A stretch of DNA of 21,188 bases from Bacillota bacterium (GTDB lineage Bacteria; Bacillota; Clostridia; Christensenellales; SZUA-584): contig JAEWWC010000136.1 in the NCBI GenBank assembly GCA_023396555.1, positions 1-21,188 on the forward strand, read 5' to 3'. The notes beneath the pieces were generated by a model. The model worked only from the letters and a program-made list of their open reading frames with translations, did no database searches and was not told where the DNA came from. Of the stretch, positions 1 to 7,630 are shown piece by piece. Both the position numbers and the translations under genes were made by a program. Every line of letters begins with the position of its first letter. The stretch's first letter is position 1.

Positions 1-62
1 TCTATTATAACGCCGGCACACAAAATGTTCACCAAATTTTGAAAAATGTATGAATTTGCATA

Positions 63-76
63 ATAAACGTGTTTAG
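63..76. promoter_or_regulatory. Possible LacI-type operator upstream of the CotH gene
   Basis: ATAAA-CGTG-TTTAG differs by one base from the CTAAA-N4-TTTAG palindrome found at the lacI, gdh and large-operon promoters. It ends four bases before the -35 box of the CotH gene. One such 9-of-10 match is expected roughly by chance in a window this size, and the region is AT-rich, so the link to the LacI regulon is weak. Confidence 0.25.
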
Positions 77-80
77 AATA

Positions 81-109
81 TTGTTAAATATTCGTTAAGC
101 GTCTATAAT
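81..109 (+). promoter_or_regulatory. Sigma-A type promoter of the CotH gene
   Basis: TTGTTA (81-86), a 17-base spacer and a perfect TATAAT (104-109) lie 51 bases before the start codon at 160. The -35 box matches four of six consensus bases and the -10 box all six. Confidence 0.65.
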
Positions 110-159
110 AGACAGCGCGGTCTGGAAAACAGAACGTATAAACAAAAAGCGGGAACGAT

Positions 160-3100
160 ATGAGAAAACGGTTATTGAACAGAATCATGCTGATCAGCGT
201 ATCGGTTTTGATGGCAGCCTCAATGGCGGGCTGCAGCGTGGTGACCTCTGCGGAGCCGCCCAGTGGGCTGGTGATATCCGAGGTGGTGAGCTCCAACTCC
301 AATTCTCTGGTGGATTCTATATATGGACAGCCGGACTGGATCGAGCTTTACAACAACTCCGACAGCGCCATCAATCTGCTGGGCTACTCGATATCCGAGG
401 ATGCGAGTAACCAGTTTGTCTTCCCGGACATGGAAATCAAGGCGGGCGAATACCTGCTTATTTATTGCTGCGCAGAGCCGAAGGGCGTGAATGCCGAGGT
501 GGTGTGCACCGGTTTCAAGCTGTCCAAGAGCGGCGCTGCGCTGGGGCTTTCATCGTCGAACGGCGTGATTCAGACGCTGAATGTGCCTGAGCTGGAGACG
601 GACCTGGCTTGGGGATTGGATGCCTCGGACGGCGCATACAAGTATTTTATACCCACGCCGGGCGAGGCCAACGACTCCCGTTCGTTTGCGTCGCTGGAGG
701 AACTGCAAAACAGCGATACAGTGGCGCTGAAGATCACAGAGGTGCTGCCTGAGAGCGCGTCGGAGGACGAGCCCTACGGATGGGTGGAACTCTACAACGA
801 CGGTGACGAGCCGATAGAGCTGTCCAACCTGTACATCACGGAGAACCTGTCCAACCTGACCAAGGCGCGCATGCCCGACATCGCGCTTCAGCCGGGCGAA
901 TACACCGTGCTCCGGTTTACCGGGCAGGCGGGTGCGGATGAGCTGCCGTTCAGCGTCGGTACGGGCGAGACCACGCTGGCGGTGGCAAACAGCATGGGCA
1001 CGATTGTGGACATGCTGACGTGGGATGCGGATACCGTGCCGGGCATTTCCGCCGGACCGGGTCAGAATGGTCTGGTCTACTTTACGCAGCCGACGCCGGG
1101 CGCGGCTAACGGCGAAGGGCTGGACCAGGGTGCCTTCACCGAGGCCGCGGGCAATCTGCGCATCAACGAACTGTTGCTGAATAACACATTCTCCGCCATC
1201 GATGAGGACGGCGAGCGTTCCGAGTGGGTGGAGCTTTATAACGCATCGGACAGCACGGTAAACCTTTCTGATTACGCGCTGTCGGACAACGGCAACCGTC
1301 TGATCAAATGGCGTCTGCCCAGCCGCGAACTGGAAGCAGGCAAATACACGCTGGTGTTCCTGTCAGGCAAGGACCGGTCGGACGACGGCGAACTGCATGC
1401 CAGCTTCAAGCTGGGGGCGGGAGAGACAAAGCTATATCTCACGCAGGTGAGCACGGGTACATTCGAGGCGGCGAACGTGCCGCAGGAGAACGCGAAGAAC
1501 GTGTCGTACGGGCTTTCCGCCGACGGGACCTGGCTCTACTTCCCACAGCCCACGCCGCAGATGCCCAACGACGCGCACGGCTTTGCCGAACTGGCGGCGG
1601 CTTCAGGCGCATCCGCTTCGGGGCTGATGATCAACGAGGTGGCCACGGTGAGCACAGCGAAGAGCCAAGGGCAGGACTGGGTGGAACTGTACAACAGCGG
1701 GGACAGTGATCTGGACCTCAAAGGCTATTGCCTGTCCGATTCGCGGCAGGACCTGATGAAATGGCCGATCGGTTCCAAGACGGTGGATTCCGGCGGCTAT
1801 GCGGTGATCAAGGAGTATTCGAAAGAGGATGATTCGGGCGTTCTGGATATCCGCAACTCCGGTGAGACGCTGTATCTCACCAGCCCCGCAGGCGTGGTGC
1901 TGGATCAGATAGAAACGGGCACGCTGCGCCCCGGCCTCTCAAGAGGCATCGTGGGGGACGCGGCAGCACGAACGATGGGCGTATTTACCGATCCGACGCC
2001 AGGTGAGGCCAACGGCGGCAATGCGGTGAGCGGTTACTGTGCCGTTCCTTTTTTTTCTGTGAGCGGCGGCTATAAGACGGAACCGGTATCTCTGGAGATG
2101 AGCACCTCCACGCCGGACGCCCAGATACACTACACGCTGGACGGTTCGACGCCGACGGCGAACTCCCATGTGTATAGCGGCCCTATAACGGTATCGTCCT
2201 CGCAGACGGTGCGGGCCATCACCGTTGCTTCGGGCAGGCTGAACAGTGATGAAGCGGTTGCTACCTATTTGTTTGTGAAAGAAAAACATTCGCTGCCGGT
2301 GATCTGCCTGTCGATGACGGAGAGCGATTTTAATTGGGTGTCAGGAAGCCAGTCACGCTCCGATGACCGGGAACGCGCCGGGTACGTGGAATACTATGAA
2401 CCGGACGGCTCGCTGGGCGTGCGCTTCCCTGCGGGCTTCCGCATCGCAGGCGCGGGTACGCGCACACACCGGCAGAAGTCCATCAACCTGTATCTGCGCG
2501 GCGGATACGGGCTGTCTTCCGTCACCTACCCGTTCTTTGAGGACTACGATATCAACACGTTTAAGTCGCTGTCACTCCGTAACATGGGGCAGGACTACAC
2601 GATGACCTGTGTGCGCGATGCGTACTTCCACACCATCGCCAACGGAATGAACATACTGAACATGCAGTCCAAATTTGCGGTGGTGTACGTCAACGGTAAG
2701 TATTGGGGGCTTTACGAATTCAAGGAGAACCAGAACGAGGACTACCTCAACGCGAAATTCGGTATTGACCAGGCCAAGGTGGAATTCCTGCGGTCCACTA
2801 AATACGCGTATAAGGGAGACAGCCGGCAGATGAACCAACTGTTCTCCATCGCGTCCAAGAGCAAGAACAGCGAAAGCAAGTGGAATGAATACATGTCGCT
2901 GATCGATGTGGACTATTTCACAGATTATCTGATTATGCAGACTTACATCAGCAACAATGACTACTACAATCAGAAGTATACGCACACAACGGATAACAGC
3001 CTCACATGGCGTCCGATGTTCTACGATCTCGATTTCGGCTTGAAGAATGGGGCGACCTCCGATGCCTGGGCATTTTTCAGCCCCGGCGGCGTCACCAACA

Positions 3101-3453
3101 CGGACGAGCTGGGCGTTGTGACATCGTACATCGACATGGGGTTGTTCTACGCGCTGTACTGCAACGACGATTGGCGCGATAAGTTTATTAAGCGTTATGC
3201 GGAACTGATGAACACTACACTTTCCACTGAGCATATGCTGGGGGTGTTTGATGAGATGGTGGCATCCATCGAAGACGAGATGCCGCGGCACATCGAGCGG
3301 TGGGGCACTCCATCCTCCTTGAGCAGTTGGGAGAACAACGTGGAGTCGATGAGAAACACTCTTATAAACCGCCGTTCATATATCATCAAGGAGCTGAAAA
3401 AGCGTTTTAGCCTCTCGGATGCGGAGGTTAAGGAGTTGTGGCCTAACGGATAA
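160..3453 (+). CDS. CotH-family lipoprotein with four lamin-tail domains
   Basis: A large exported protein of 1097 residues. It opens with a basic, hydrophobic signal peptide ending in the lipobox SMAGC (Cys25), so it is probably lipid-anchored outside the membrane. Four lamin-tail-like (LTD) repeats follow, each built around W-[IV]-ELYN (near residues 60, 208, 355 and 507, about 150 apart); the segments end in a PTPGEAN-like or related PTP motif. A chitobiase-type domain with the signature HYTLDGSTPT sits near 657-667. The C-terminal part from about 710 is a CotH kinase domain: NGKYWGLYEFKEN near 845 and WRPMFYDLDFGL near 950 fit the family's conserved blocks. CotH proteins are atypical protein kinases first known from spore coats; in large anaerobe surface proteins their substrate is usually unknown. 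The start at 160 gives the complete signal peptide. Its own promoter and terminator make it monocistronic. Family assignment is sure; biological role is not. Confidence 0.9.
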   Translation: MRKRLLNRIMLISVSVLMAASMAGCSVVTSAEPPSGLVISEVVSSNSNSLVDSIYGQPDWIELYNNSDSAINLLGYSISEDASNQFVFPDMEIKAGEYLLIYCCAEPKGVNAEVVCTGFKLSKSGAALGLSSSNGVIQTLNVPELETDLAWGLDASDGAYKYFIPTPGEANDSRSFASLEELQNSDTVALKITEVLPESASEDEPYGWVELYNDGDEPIELSNLYITENLSNLTKARMPDIALQPGEYTVLRFTGQAGADELPFSVGTGETTLAVANSMGTIVDMLTWDADTVPGISAGPGQNGLVYFTQPTPGAANGEGLDQGAFTEAAGNLRINELLLNNTFSAIDEDGERSEWVELYNASDSTVNLSDYALSDNGNRLIKWRLPSRELEAGKYTLVFLSGKDRSDDGELHASFKLGAGETKLYLTQVSTGTFEAANVPQENAKNVSYGLSADGTWLYFPQPTPQMPNDAHGFAELAAASGASASGLMINEVATVSTAKSQGQDWVELYNSGDSDLDLKGYCLSDSRQDLMKWPIGSKTVDSGGYAVIKEYSKEDDSGVLDIRNSGETLYLTSPAGVVLDQIETGTLRPGLSRGIVGDAAARTMGVFTDPTPGEANGGNAVSGYCAVPFFSVSGGYKTEPVSLEMSTSTPDAQIHYTLDGSTPTANSHVYSGPITVSSSQTVRAITVASGRLNSDEAVATYLFVKEKHSLPVICLSMTESDFNWVSGSQSRSDDRERAGYVEYYEPDGSLGVRFPAGFRIAGAGTRTHRQKSINLYLRGGYGLSSVTYPFFEDYDINTFKSLSLRNMGQDYTMTCVRDAYFHTIANGMNILNMQSKFAVVYVNGKYWGLYEFKENQNEDYLNAKFGIDQAKVEFLRSTKYAYKGDSRQMNQLFSIASKSKNSESKWNEYMSLIDVDYFTDYLIMQTYISNNDYYNQKYTHTTDNSLTWRPMFYDLDFGLKNGATSDAWAFFSPGGVTNTDELGVVTSYIDMGLFYALYCNDDWRDKFIKRYAELMNTTLSTEHMLGVFDEMVASIEDEMPRHIERWGTPSSLSSWENNVESMRNTLINRRSYIIKELKKRFSLSDAEVKELWPNG

Positions 3454-3467
3454 CGGTGTAGAAGCAT

Positions 3468-3499
3468 AAGCGCTCCACGACGGGGCGCTTTTTTGTTTT
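3468..3499 (+). terminator. Rho-independent terminator after the CotH gene
   Basis: A 9-bp stem, AAGCGCTCC paired with GGGGCGCTT with one G-T wobble, closes a 5-base loop (ACGAC) and runs into TTTTTTG then TTTT. It starts 15 bases after the stop codon. Confidence 0.9.
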
Positions 3500-3508
3500 G
3501 TGAATGCT

Positions 3509-3539
3509 GAATCGGCGTGTGCAAAAAGCGGGCATAATA
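3509..3539 (+). promoter_or_regulatory. Possible forespore-type promoter for the small gene pair
   Basis: CATAATA at 3533-3539 matches the sigma-G -10 pattern CATnnTA. GAATC at 3509-3513, 19 bases upstream, loosely resembles the -35 element GHATR. No good sigma-A -35 box is present. The spacing is one or two bases longer than usual, so this is only suggestive. Confidence 0.3.
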
Positions 3540-3557
3540 CTCATGAGGTGATATATT

Positions 3558-3686
3558 ATGTCTAAACAGAAAAAATGGATGGAACAGCAGGATACGGCGG
3601 ATGAGCCGGAAATGGCTAACGGCGGCGTAGCGCCGGAGAACAAGAGCCATGGCCGCAACACGCAAACAAAGAAGCAGGTTAGATGA
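3558..3686 (+). CDS. Small hydrophilic protein, 42 residues, unknown
   Basis: The reading frame starts at ATG 3558 with a good ribosome binding site (GAGGTGA at 3544-3550, seven bases before the start) and ends one base before the next small gene. The product is hydrophilic and lysine/glutamine-rich at both ends, with an acidic middle (residues 12-18) and no hydrophobic segment. I do not recognise a family. Tight coupling to the following small basic gene and the position behind a terminator suggest a two-gene transcript. It may be a small spore or nucleic-acid-associated protein, by analogy with its partner, but nothing in the sequence proves that. Confidence 0.6.
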   Translation: MSKQKKWMEQQDTADEPEMANGGVAPENKSHGRNTQTKKQVR

Positions 3687-3687
3687 C

Positions 3688-3819
3688 ATGGGCAAGAGCA
3701 ACAAAATGAAGAGTACGAGCAACAACAAGCGGGACGACGGCACTTTCCGATCCAAGAAGGTAAAACACGATCCGCAGGCTGAGAGCGCCCGGGCGGTTTT
3801 CGGTCGGGACAAGGACTGA
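3688..3819 (+). CDS. Small basic protein resembling the CPC_1213 family
   Basis: This 43-residue reading frame starts one base after the preceding stop codon, so translation is probably coupled. The N-terminal third is rich in K, S and N. It is followed by RDDGTFRSKKVKHDP and then QAESARAVFGRDKD. The pattern DDGxF-KKxxxHDPQxESAR-xFG resembles, from memory, the short clostridial proteins annotated as CPC_1213 family; their function is unknown to me. There is no signal peptide or membrane segment. A shadow frame on the other strand covers this area but lacks any family features. Confidence 0.65.
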   Translation: MGKSNKMKSTSNNKRDDGTFRSKKVKHDPQAESARAVFGRDKD

Positions 3820-3836
3820 TTTATCCCATACGGTAT

Positions 3837-3863
3837 GTCCGCCGGTATCATTCGCCGGCGGAC
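3837..3863. other. Strong hairpin without a U-run
   Basis: GTCCGCCGG (3837-3845) and CCGGCGGAC (3855-3863) form a perfect 9-bp GC-rich stem around a 9-base loop, 17 bases after the small gene pair. Neither strand has a T-tract next to it, so it is not a canonical intrinsic terminator. It may still end or stabilise the small-gene transcript. Confidence 0.5.
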
Positions 3864-3884
3864 CCATTCAACACAGCCGAGGCC

Positions 3885-3900
3885 ACTAAACAACTTTAGT
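3885..3900. promoter_or_regulatory. Upstream operator-like palindrome of gdh-pfkB
   Basis: ACTAAA-CAAC-TTTAGT is a perfect 6+6 inverted repeat. Its core is an exact CTAAA-N4-TTTAG, the same core as the element at 7769-7782 in front of the large operon. It lies 53 bases upstream of the gdh -35 box. Its centre is about 98 bases from the second site at 3984-3997, a spacing that could allow a repressor to bridge both sites. Confidence 0.6.
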
Positions 3901-3952
3901 TATTTCTTATGTTAATCTCCATAAATGTTCGATAATATTTTAAATATGCATA

Positions 3953-3981
3953 TTGACAAAGCTAATTCCAGTGAATATAAT
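3953..3981 (+). promoter_or_regulatory. Consensus sigma-A promoter of gdh-pfkB
   Basis: A perfect TTGACA (3953-3958), a 17-base spacer and a perfect TATAAT (3976-3981). Such a promoter should be very strong unless repressed, which fits the operator-like repeat starting two bases after the -10 box. Confidence 0.9.
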
Positions 3982-3983
3982 AA

Positions 3984-3997
3984 CTAAAGCAGTAAAG
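3984..3997. promoter_or_regulatory. Operator-like site over the gdh start point
   Basis: CTAAA-GCAG-TAAAG, continuing as TAAAT, matches 17 of 19 bases of the element at 7769-7787. It begins two bases after the -10 box and so covers the expected transcription start. The right arm has two mismatches to the palindrome. I infer that it is bound by the LacI-family protein encoded at 6575-7594. Confidence 0.65.
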
Positions 3998-4050
3998 TAA
4001 ATTCAATTCCTTTTCTATCCACTTCATTTCCCGAAAATCGAGGTATTACG

Positions 4051-5316
4051 ATGAGCAGAAAGTATGAGCCGTATGAGCAGGTCGTCAAAATGATTGACGA
4101 CACAGCATCCACGATGGGTCTGCATGAGAGCGATTACATTGCGCTGAAGTATCCGGAACGGGAGCTGGCGGTTTCCATCCCCATCAAAATGGACGACGGA
4201 ATGATCCGCGTATTCAAAGGATACAGGGTGCATCACTCCACGCTGAAAGGCCCGTGCAAGGGCGGCGTGCGTTTCGACAAGAACGTGACGCTGGAAGAGG
4301 TTAAAGCACTGGCGGCGTGGATGACCTTCAAATGCGCCGTGGTCAACATACCCTATGGCGGCGCCAAGGGCGGCGTTTGTGTGGACCCGGCAGAGCTGTC
4401 TGAGGGAGAGCTGGAGCGGCTGACGCGCCGGTACACAGCCGCCATATTGCCCATGATCGGCCCTGAAAGGGATATACCCGCACCGGATATCAACACGAAT
4501 CCCAAGGTGATGGGATGGATCATGGACACGTACAGCACATTCGCAGGATATGCCGTGCCGGGTGTGGTGACGGGCAAGCCAATCGATATCGGCGGTTCGC
4601 TGGGGCGCAGCGGCGCAACGGGGCGCGGCGTGATGTTCATGACGCGGGAGATTATGCACCGGCTGGGCAAACCGGTCACGGGCGCACGGGTGGCTGTGCA
4701 GGGGTTCGGCAACGTGGGTGCAATGGCGGCATTGCTGCTGCAGAAGGAGGGCGCGCGGGTGGTGGCGGTGAGCGACGTATCCGGCGGGCTTTACTGTGAG
4801 GCGGGGCTGGACATCGGGAGTTTAATGGCTTACGCTGCAAATGGTGGGCGAGGTCGGCTGTTTAAGGACTATGAGGGCAAAAACGTCACCAGACTCACGA
4901 ATAAGGAACTGCTGGAGCTGGATGTGGACATACTGATACCGGCGGCGACGGAGAACCAGATTACCGAAGAAAACGCCGGCAGGATACGGGCTGACGTGAT
5001 CATTGAGGGTGCCAACGGGCCCACGACATTTGAGGCGGACAGTATACTGGTGCAAAAGGGCATCGCGGTGGTGCCGGATATACTTGCCAACGCCGGCGGC
5101 GTGATCGTATCTTACTTTGAATGGGTGCAAAATATACAATCATTGATGTGGGACGAAGAGGAAATCAACCGCGCGTTGGAGAAGATTATGATACGCGCAT
5201 TCAACTCCGTGTGGGATTGTTCCGCAGGTCAGTCCGTGTGCTTGAGAAAAGGAGCTTACATCGTCGCGATTGACCGGCTGGTAAGGGCCAGGAGCATCCG
5301 CGGACAGATGCTTTGA
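4051..5316 (+). CDS. gdhA: Glutamate dehydrogenase (Glu/Leu/Phe/Val dehydrogenase family)
   Basis: This cytoplasmic enzyme should interconvert glutamate with 2-oxoglutarate plus ammonium, using NAD(P). Its 421 residues are the normal length of the hexameric class. The dimerisation and substrate domain contains GPCKGGVRF (Lys70), PYGGAKGGV with the catalytic Lys106, and PAPDINTN with the catalytic Asp146. The nucleotide-binding domain begins with the Rossmann motif GFGNVG (218-223). NAD or NADP preference cannot be told with confidence. The ATG at 4051 has GAGGT six bases upstream and gives a full-length N-terminus. It is the first gene of a two-gene operon with a PfkB kinase 43 bases downstream, under a consensus promoter that shares operator-like repeats with the aminotransferase/transport operon. 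I infer that it recycles the amino acceptor for the DegT aminotransferases rather than serving only general nitrogen metabolism. A branched-chain or phenylalanine dehydrogenase is a less likely alternative. Confidence 0.92.
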   Translation: MSRKYEPYEQVVKMIDDTASTMGLHESDYIALKYPERELAVSIPIKMDDGMIRVFKGYRVHHSTLKGPCKGGVRFDKNVTLEEVKALAAWMTFKCAVVNIPYGGAKGGVCVDPAELSEGELERLTRRYTAAILPMIGPERDIPAPDINTNPKVMGWIMDTYSTFAGYAVPGVVTGKPIDIGGSLGRSGATGRGVMFMTREIMHRLGKPVTGARVAVQGFGNVGAMAALLLQKEGARVVAVSDVSGGLYCEAGLDIGSLMAYAANGGRGRLFKDYEGKNVTRLTNKELLELDVDILIPAATENQITEENAGRIRADVIIEGANGPTTFEADSILVQKGIAVVPDILANAGGVIVSYFEWVQNIQSLMWDEEEINRALEKIMIRAFNSVWDCSAGQSVCLRKGAYIVAIDRLVRARSIRGQML

Positions 5317-5359
5317 TCCATAAGCGGATAAATCGGATGCGCGCAAAGGAGATTTCAAT

Positions 5360-6361
5360 ATGAGAGACGGCATCGCGATAGCGGGCAACCTGATTGTGGA
5401 TTTTGTAAAAGAGATCGATGTATTCCCGTCCGAAGGCATGCTGAGCAACATCGGCAACGTGCAGATGAGCGTGGGCGGCTGTGCGGCCAATACATCGATC
5501 GACCTTAAAAAGATGGATGCGTCGCTGCAGGTAGAAGTGCTGGGCATGGTGGGCGACGATGCAAACGGCCGCTATGTGACCGGTGAACTTGAAAAGCTTG
5601 GCATCGGCATTGAGGGCGTCAAGGTCAACGGCGATACGGTAACTTCCTTTACGGATGTGATGACGGTGTCGGACGGCAAAGCGCGCACCTTCTTCCATGC
5701 CCGGGGCGCCAACGCGGTGTTCGGTTTTGAGGATATCGACTTCGATAGCATACGGAGCCGGTTTTTCCATATCGGCTACGCGCTGCTGCTGGACAGCTTC
5801 GACGCGCCGGCCCCGGAATTCGGTACGGTGATGGCCAAAACGCTGGCACGTGCGCAGCAGCATGGGCTGGTCACGTCGATGGATGTGGTCAGCGAGAACA
5901 GCGACCGGTTTGCGGGTATCGTGACACCCAGCCTGAAATACTGCGATAATCTCATTATCAACGAGGTGGAAGCGTCGATGATCGTCCGTACGCCGGTGCG
6001 GCAGGACGGGGTGCTGGACAAGGATGCGCTGAAGGAAGTGTGCGCCGCACTGATGGACGCGGGCGTGGGCAAACGGGTTGTGATCCATGCGCCTGAAGCG
6101 GCCTGCGCGTTGGAACGGGACGGCAGTTTTGTCTGTGTGCCGTCACTGAAACTGCCCGCGGGCTATATCAAAGGCACAGTGGGCGCGGGAGACGCGTTCT
6201 GCGCCGGCGTTTTGTATTCGATTTACAGGGATTATTCCATTGAAGACGCGCTGATCACCGGCGCGGGTGCAGCGGCCTGCAGCCTGTCCGAACTCAATTC
6301 GGTGGACGGAATGAAGGATCTGGAGCATATACGTGGTCTTATTAAAAAATACCGCGTGTGA
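5360..6361 (+). CDS. PfkB-family carbohydrate kinase
   Basis: A 333-residue ribokinase-like ATP-dependent kinase. The N-terminal region has the substrate-binding signature SVGGCAANTSIDL (37-49). The C-terminal PfkB signature GTVGAGDAFCAG (272-283) supplies the anion hole and the catalytic base Asp278. The family phosphorylates sugars, sugar acids, cyclitols or nucleosides, and the exact substrate cannot be read from sequence. AAGGAG lies upstream of the ATG at 5360. The gene follows gdh in the same transcript, so it should respond to the same LacI-type control. A role in phosphorylating the keto sugar, sugar acid or inositol-like product of the large operon is inferred. The downstream flank is a foldback repeat rather than an ordinary terminator. 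Confidence 0.9.
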   Translation: MRDGIAIAGNLIVDFVKEIDVFPSEGMLSNIGNVQMSVGGCAANTSIDLKKMDASLQVEVLGMVGDDANGRYVTGELEKLGIGIEGVKVNGDTVTSFTDVMTVSDGKARTFFHARGANAVFGFEDIDFDSIRSRFFHIGYALLLDSFDAPAPEFGTVMAKTLARAQQHGLVTSMDVVSENSDRFAGIVTPSLKYCDNLIINEVEASMIVRTPVRQDGVLDKDALKEVCAALMDAGVGKRVVIHAPEAACALERDGSFVCVPSLKLPAGYIKGTVGAGDAFCAGVLYSIYRDYSIEDALITGAGAAACSLSELNSVDGMKDLEHIRGLIKKYRV

Positions 6362-6411
6362 TATATTCATACCCGGTATAAGCTATCATAATATCAATCC
6401 ATCCATTTCGT

Positions 6412-6550
6412 AAGACCCTTTGCTGGCAGCAATCGAGGGAGCTCTTATTAACTGTTAAACCATTACGGAGGCTGGCACCCCAATCGCCTTTGGACGCACG
6501 CCTGGCGGGTACAAAAAACCGCCGAATAAGACGCTCCCTCAAGGGTCCTT
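6412..6550. repeat. 139-bp foldback (MITE-like) element between convergent genes
   Basis: The outer ends AAGACCCTT (6412-6420) and AAGGGTCCTT (6541-6550) are nearly complementary. The inner arms GAGGGAGCTCTTATT (6435-6449) and AATAAGACGCTCCCTC (6525-6540) are complementary apart from one small mismatch. The left side is interrupted by a small hairpin (TGCTGGCAGCA, 6421-6431), and the centre contains another (GGCGG at 6504-6508 with CCGCC at 6519-6523). The whole stretch therefore folds into one long stem on either strand. It fills most of the gap between convergent pfkB and lacI and could end transcription from both sides. It could be a miniature inverted-repeat element or a structured RNA. 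I see no clear target-site duplication, and no second copy in the window. Confidence 0.6.
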
Positions 6551-6574
6551 CAACACAATCTATAATCGCGGATT

Positions 6575-7594
6575 TTATTTGGAAATGGTCAGGTCTTTGA
6601 CGGAGGCGCGTTCGGTGATGATGCTGGACGACAGCACGATGCTGTCGTATTCTTCTCCGTTAATCATCCTGTCGATCAGCCGCATGGCGGACTTGCCCAT
6701 GAAAACCTCGTCGATAGACAGCGTGGACAGTGCGGGTTGCGTGTATTTGGACAGCTGGATGTCGTCCATGCCGAAGAAGGAAATATCGTCGGGAACGGAA
6801 AAGCCTTTGTCCTTTGCGCACTGCATTGAGCTGTACGCTAACACGTCGCTGGAGCAGAACACGGCGGTGGGAATCTCACGGGCGTTTAGAATGCGTTCCA
6901 TACAGACATAAGAAGACTCTTCGTCGTAGGCATCCGGCTGTATCCAGGACGGCATCACCGACAGGTCGGCGGCTTCCATAGCTTGCTTATATCCGCTGAA
7001 CGTATTCACATAAAACCCCGGGTTTGTCTCCATACCGATGTATGCGATGGACTTGTGGCCTTTGGATATCAGGTATTCCACCGATACGCGCGCGGCGTTA
7101 ACGTAGTCCAGCCTGATGGTGGGAAACGATGGCTGCAGCTGCTGCGTATCCACAACGAGGAAAGGAAGGCCGGTATCGCCCACCTCGGTGATCAGATGCG
7201 CGCTGGGGTCCTGCATGAATATGATGCCATCGGTGTCGTTGTTATGGATGTTGTATATCAGCCTTTTCTCACGTTCGGCGTCGGAAATATCGGAGAGCAC
7301 AATATTATAAGGATAGTTTTTGCTCTCTTCCAGAATGCCCAACAGAATTTCGATATAGAACAAATTGCTGATGGCGCTCACGTTCTGTTTGATGGCAAGG
7401 TTAATGTTGAAGCTTTTTTTCAGGTTCAACCGCCGCGTGTGAACGTTGGGCGTAAAGCCCGTCTGCTCAATGATCAGCTTGATTTTGTCACGCGTTTCGT
7501 CGCTGACGCCCTCCTTGTTGTTCAGCACAAAAGAAACAGCTGTGGGGGAAACGCCGGCGAGACGGGCAATGTCTTTTATCGTCAGATTCTTCAT
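6575..7594 (-). CDS. LacI-family transcriptional regulator
   Basis: A 339-residue DNA-binding repressor of the LacI/GalR family. The helix-turn-helix occupies residues 5-26 (IKDIARLAGVSPTAVSFVL), followed by the hinge region (HTRRLNLKKS) and a periplasmic-binding-protein-like effector domain that begins near FNINLAIKQ. The start at 7594 has AAGGA six bases upstream. The gene is divergent from the aminotransferase/transport operon and has its own TTGAAA-17-TAGAAT promoter, with an operator-like repeat just past its -10 box, which suggests autoregulation. Related repeats occur at the large-operon and gdh-pfkB promoters, so it is probably a local repressor released by the imported sugar or an intermediate. 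The effector cannot be deduced from sequence. Confidence 0.95.
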   Translation of the reverse strand: MKNLTIKDIARLAGVSPTAVSFVLNNKEGVSDETRDKIKLIIEQTGFTPNVHTRRLNLKKSFNINLAIKQNVSAISNLFYIEILLGILEESKNYPYNIVLSDISDAEREKRLIYNIHNNDTDGIIFMQDPSAHLITEVGDTGLPFLVVDTQQLQPSFPTIRLDYVNAARVSVEYLISKGHKSIAYIGMETNPGFYVNTFSGYKQAMEAADLSVMPSWIQPDAYDEESSYVCMERILNAREIPTAVFCSSDVLAYSSMQCAKDKGFSVPDDISFFGMDDIQLSKYTQPALSTLSIDEVFMGKSAMRLIDRMINGEEYDSIVLSSSIITERASVKDLTISK

Positions 7595-7607
7595 GGGGCA
7601 TCCTTTG

Positions 7608-7621
7608 CTAAACAGATTAAG
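7608..7621. promoter_or_regulatory. Autoregulatory operator-like site of lacI
   Basis: On the plus strand this reads CTAAA-CAGA-TTAAG, one base off the CTAAA-N4-TTTAG palindrome. In the direction of lacI transcription it starts nine bases after the -10 box and lies just upstream of the ribosome binding site, so it covers the likely start point. Read on the minus strand it continues as CAAA, parallel to TAAA at the large-operon site. Confidence 0.55.
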
Positions 7622-7630
7622 TGTGCTAAT

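Noticed and set aside
1140..1800. DNA-level tandem repeat in the lamin-tail region
   Set aside because: The repeats are recognisable only as protein motifs; the nucleotide sequences have diverged too far to be a recent tandem array.
2572..3291. A 239-residue minus-strand frame inside the CotH gene
   Set aside because: It overlaps the conserved CotH kinase blocks on the other strand, and its composition (His, Val, Ile rich) is typical of an antisense shadow.
5201..6088. A 295-residue minus-strand frame across gdh and pfkB
   Set aside because: It is histidine- and arginine-rich shadow translation of the two plus-strand enzymes, with no motifs.
6342..6542. A 66-residue minus-strand frame over the foldback element
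   Set aside because: It overlaps the end of pfkB and most of the inverted-repeat structure and has no ribosome binding site. The repeat explains the sequence better than a protein does.
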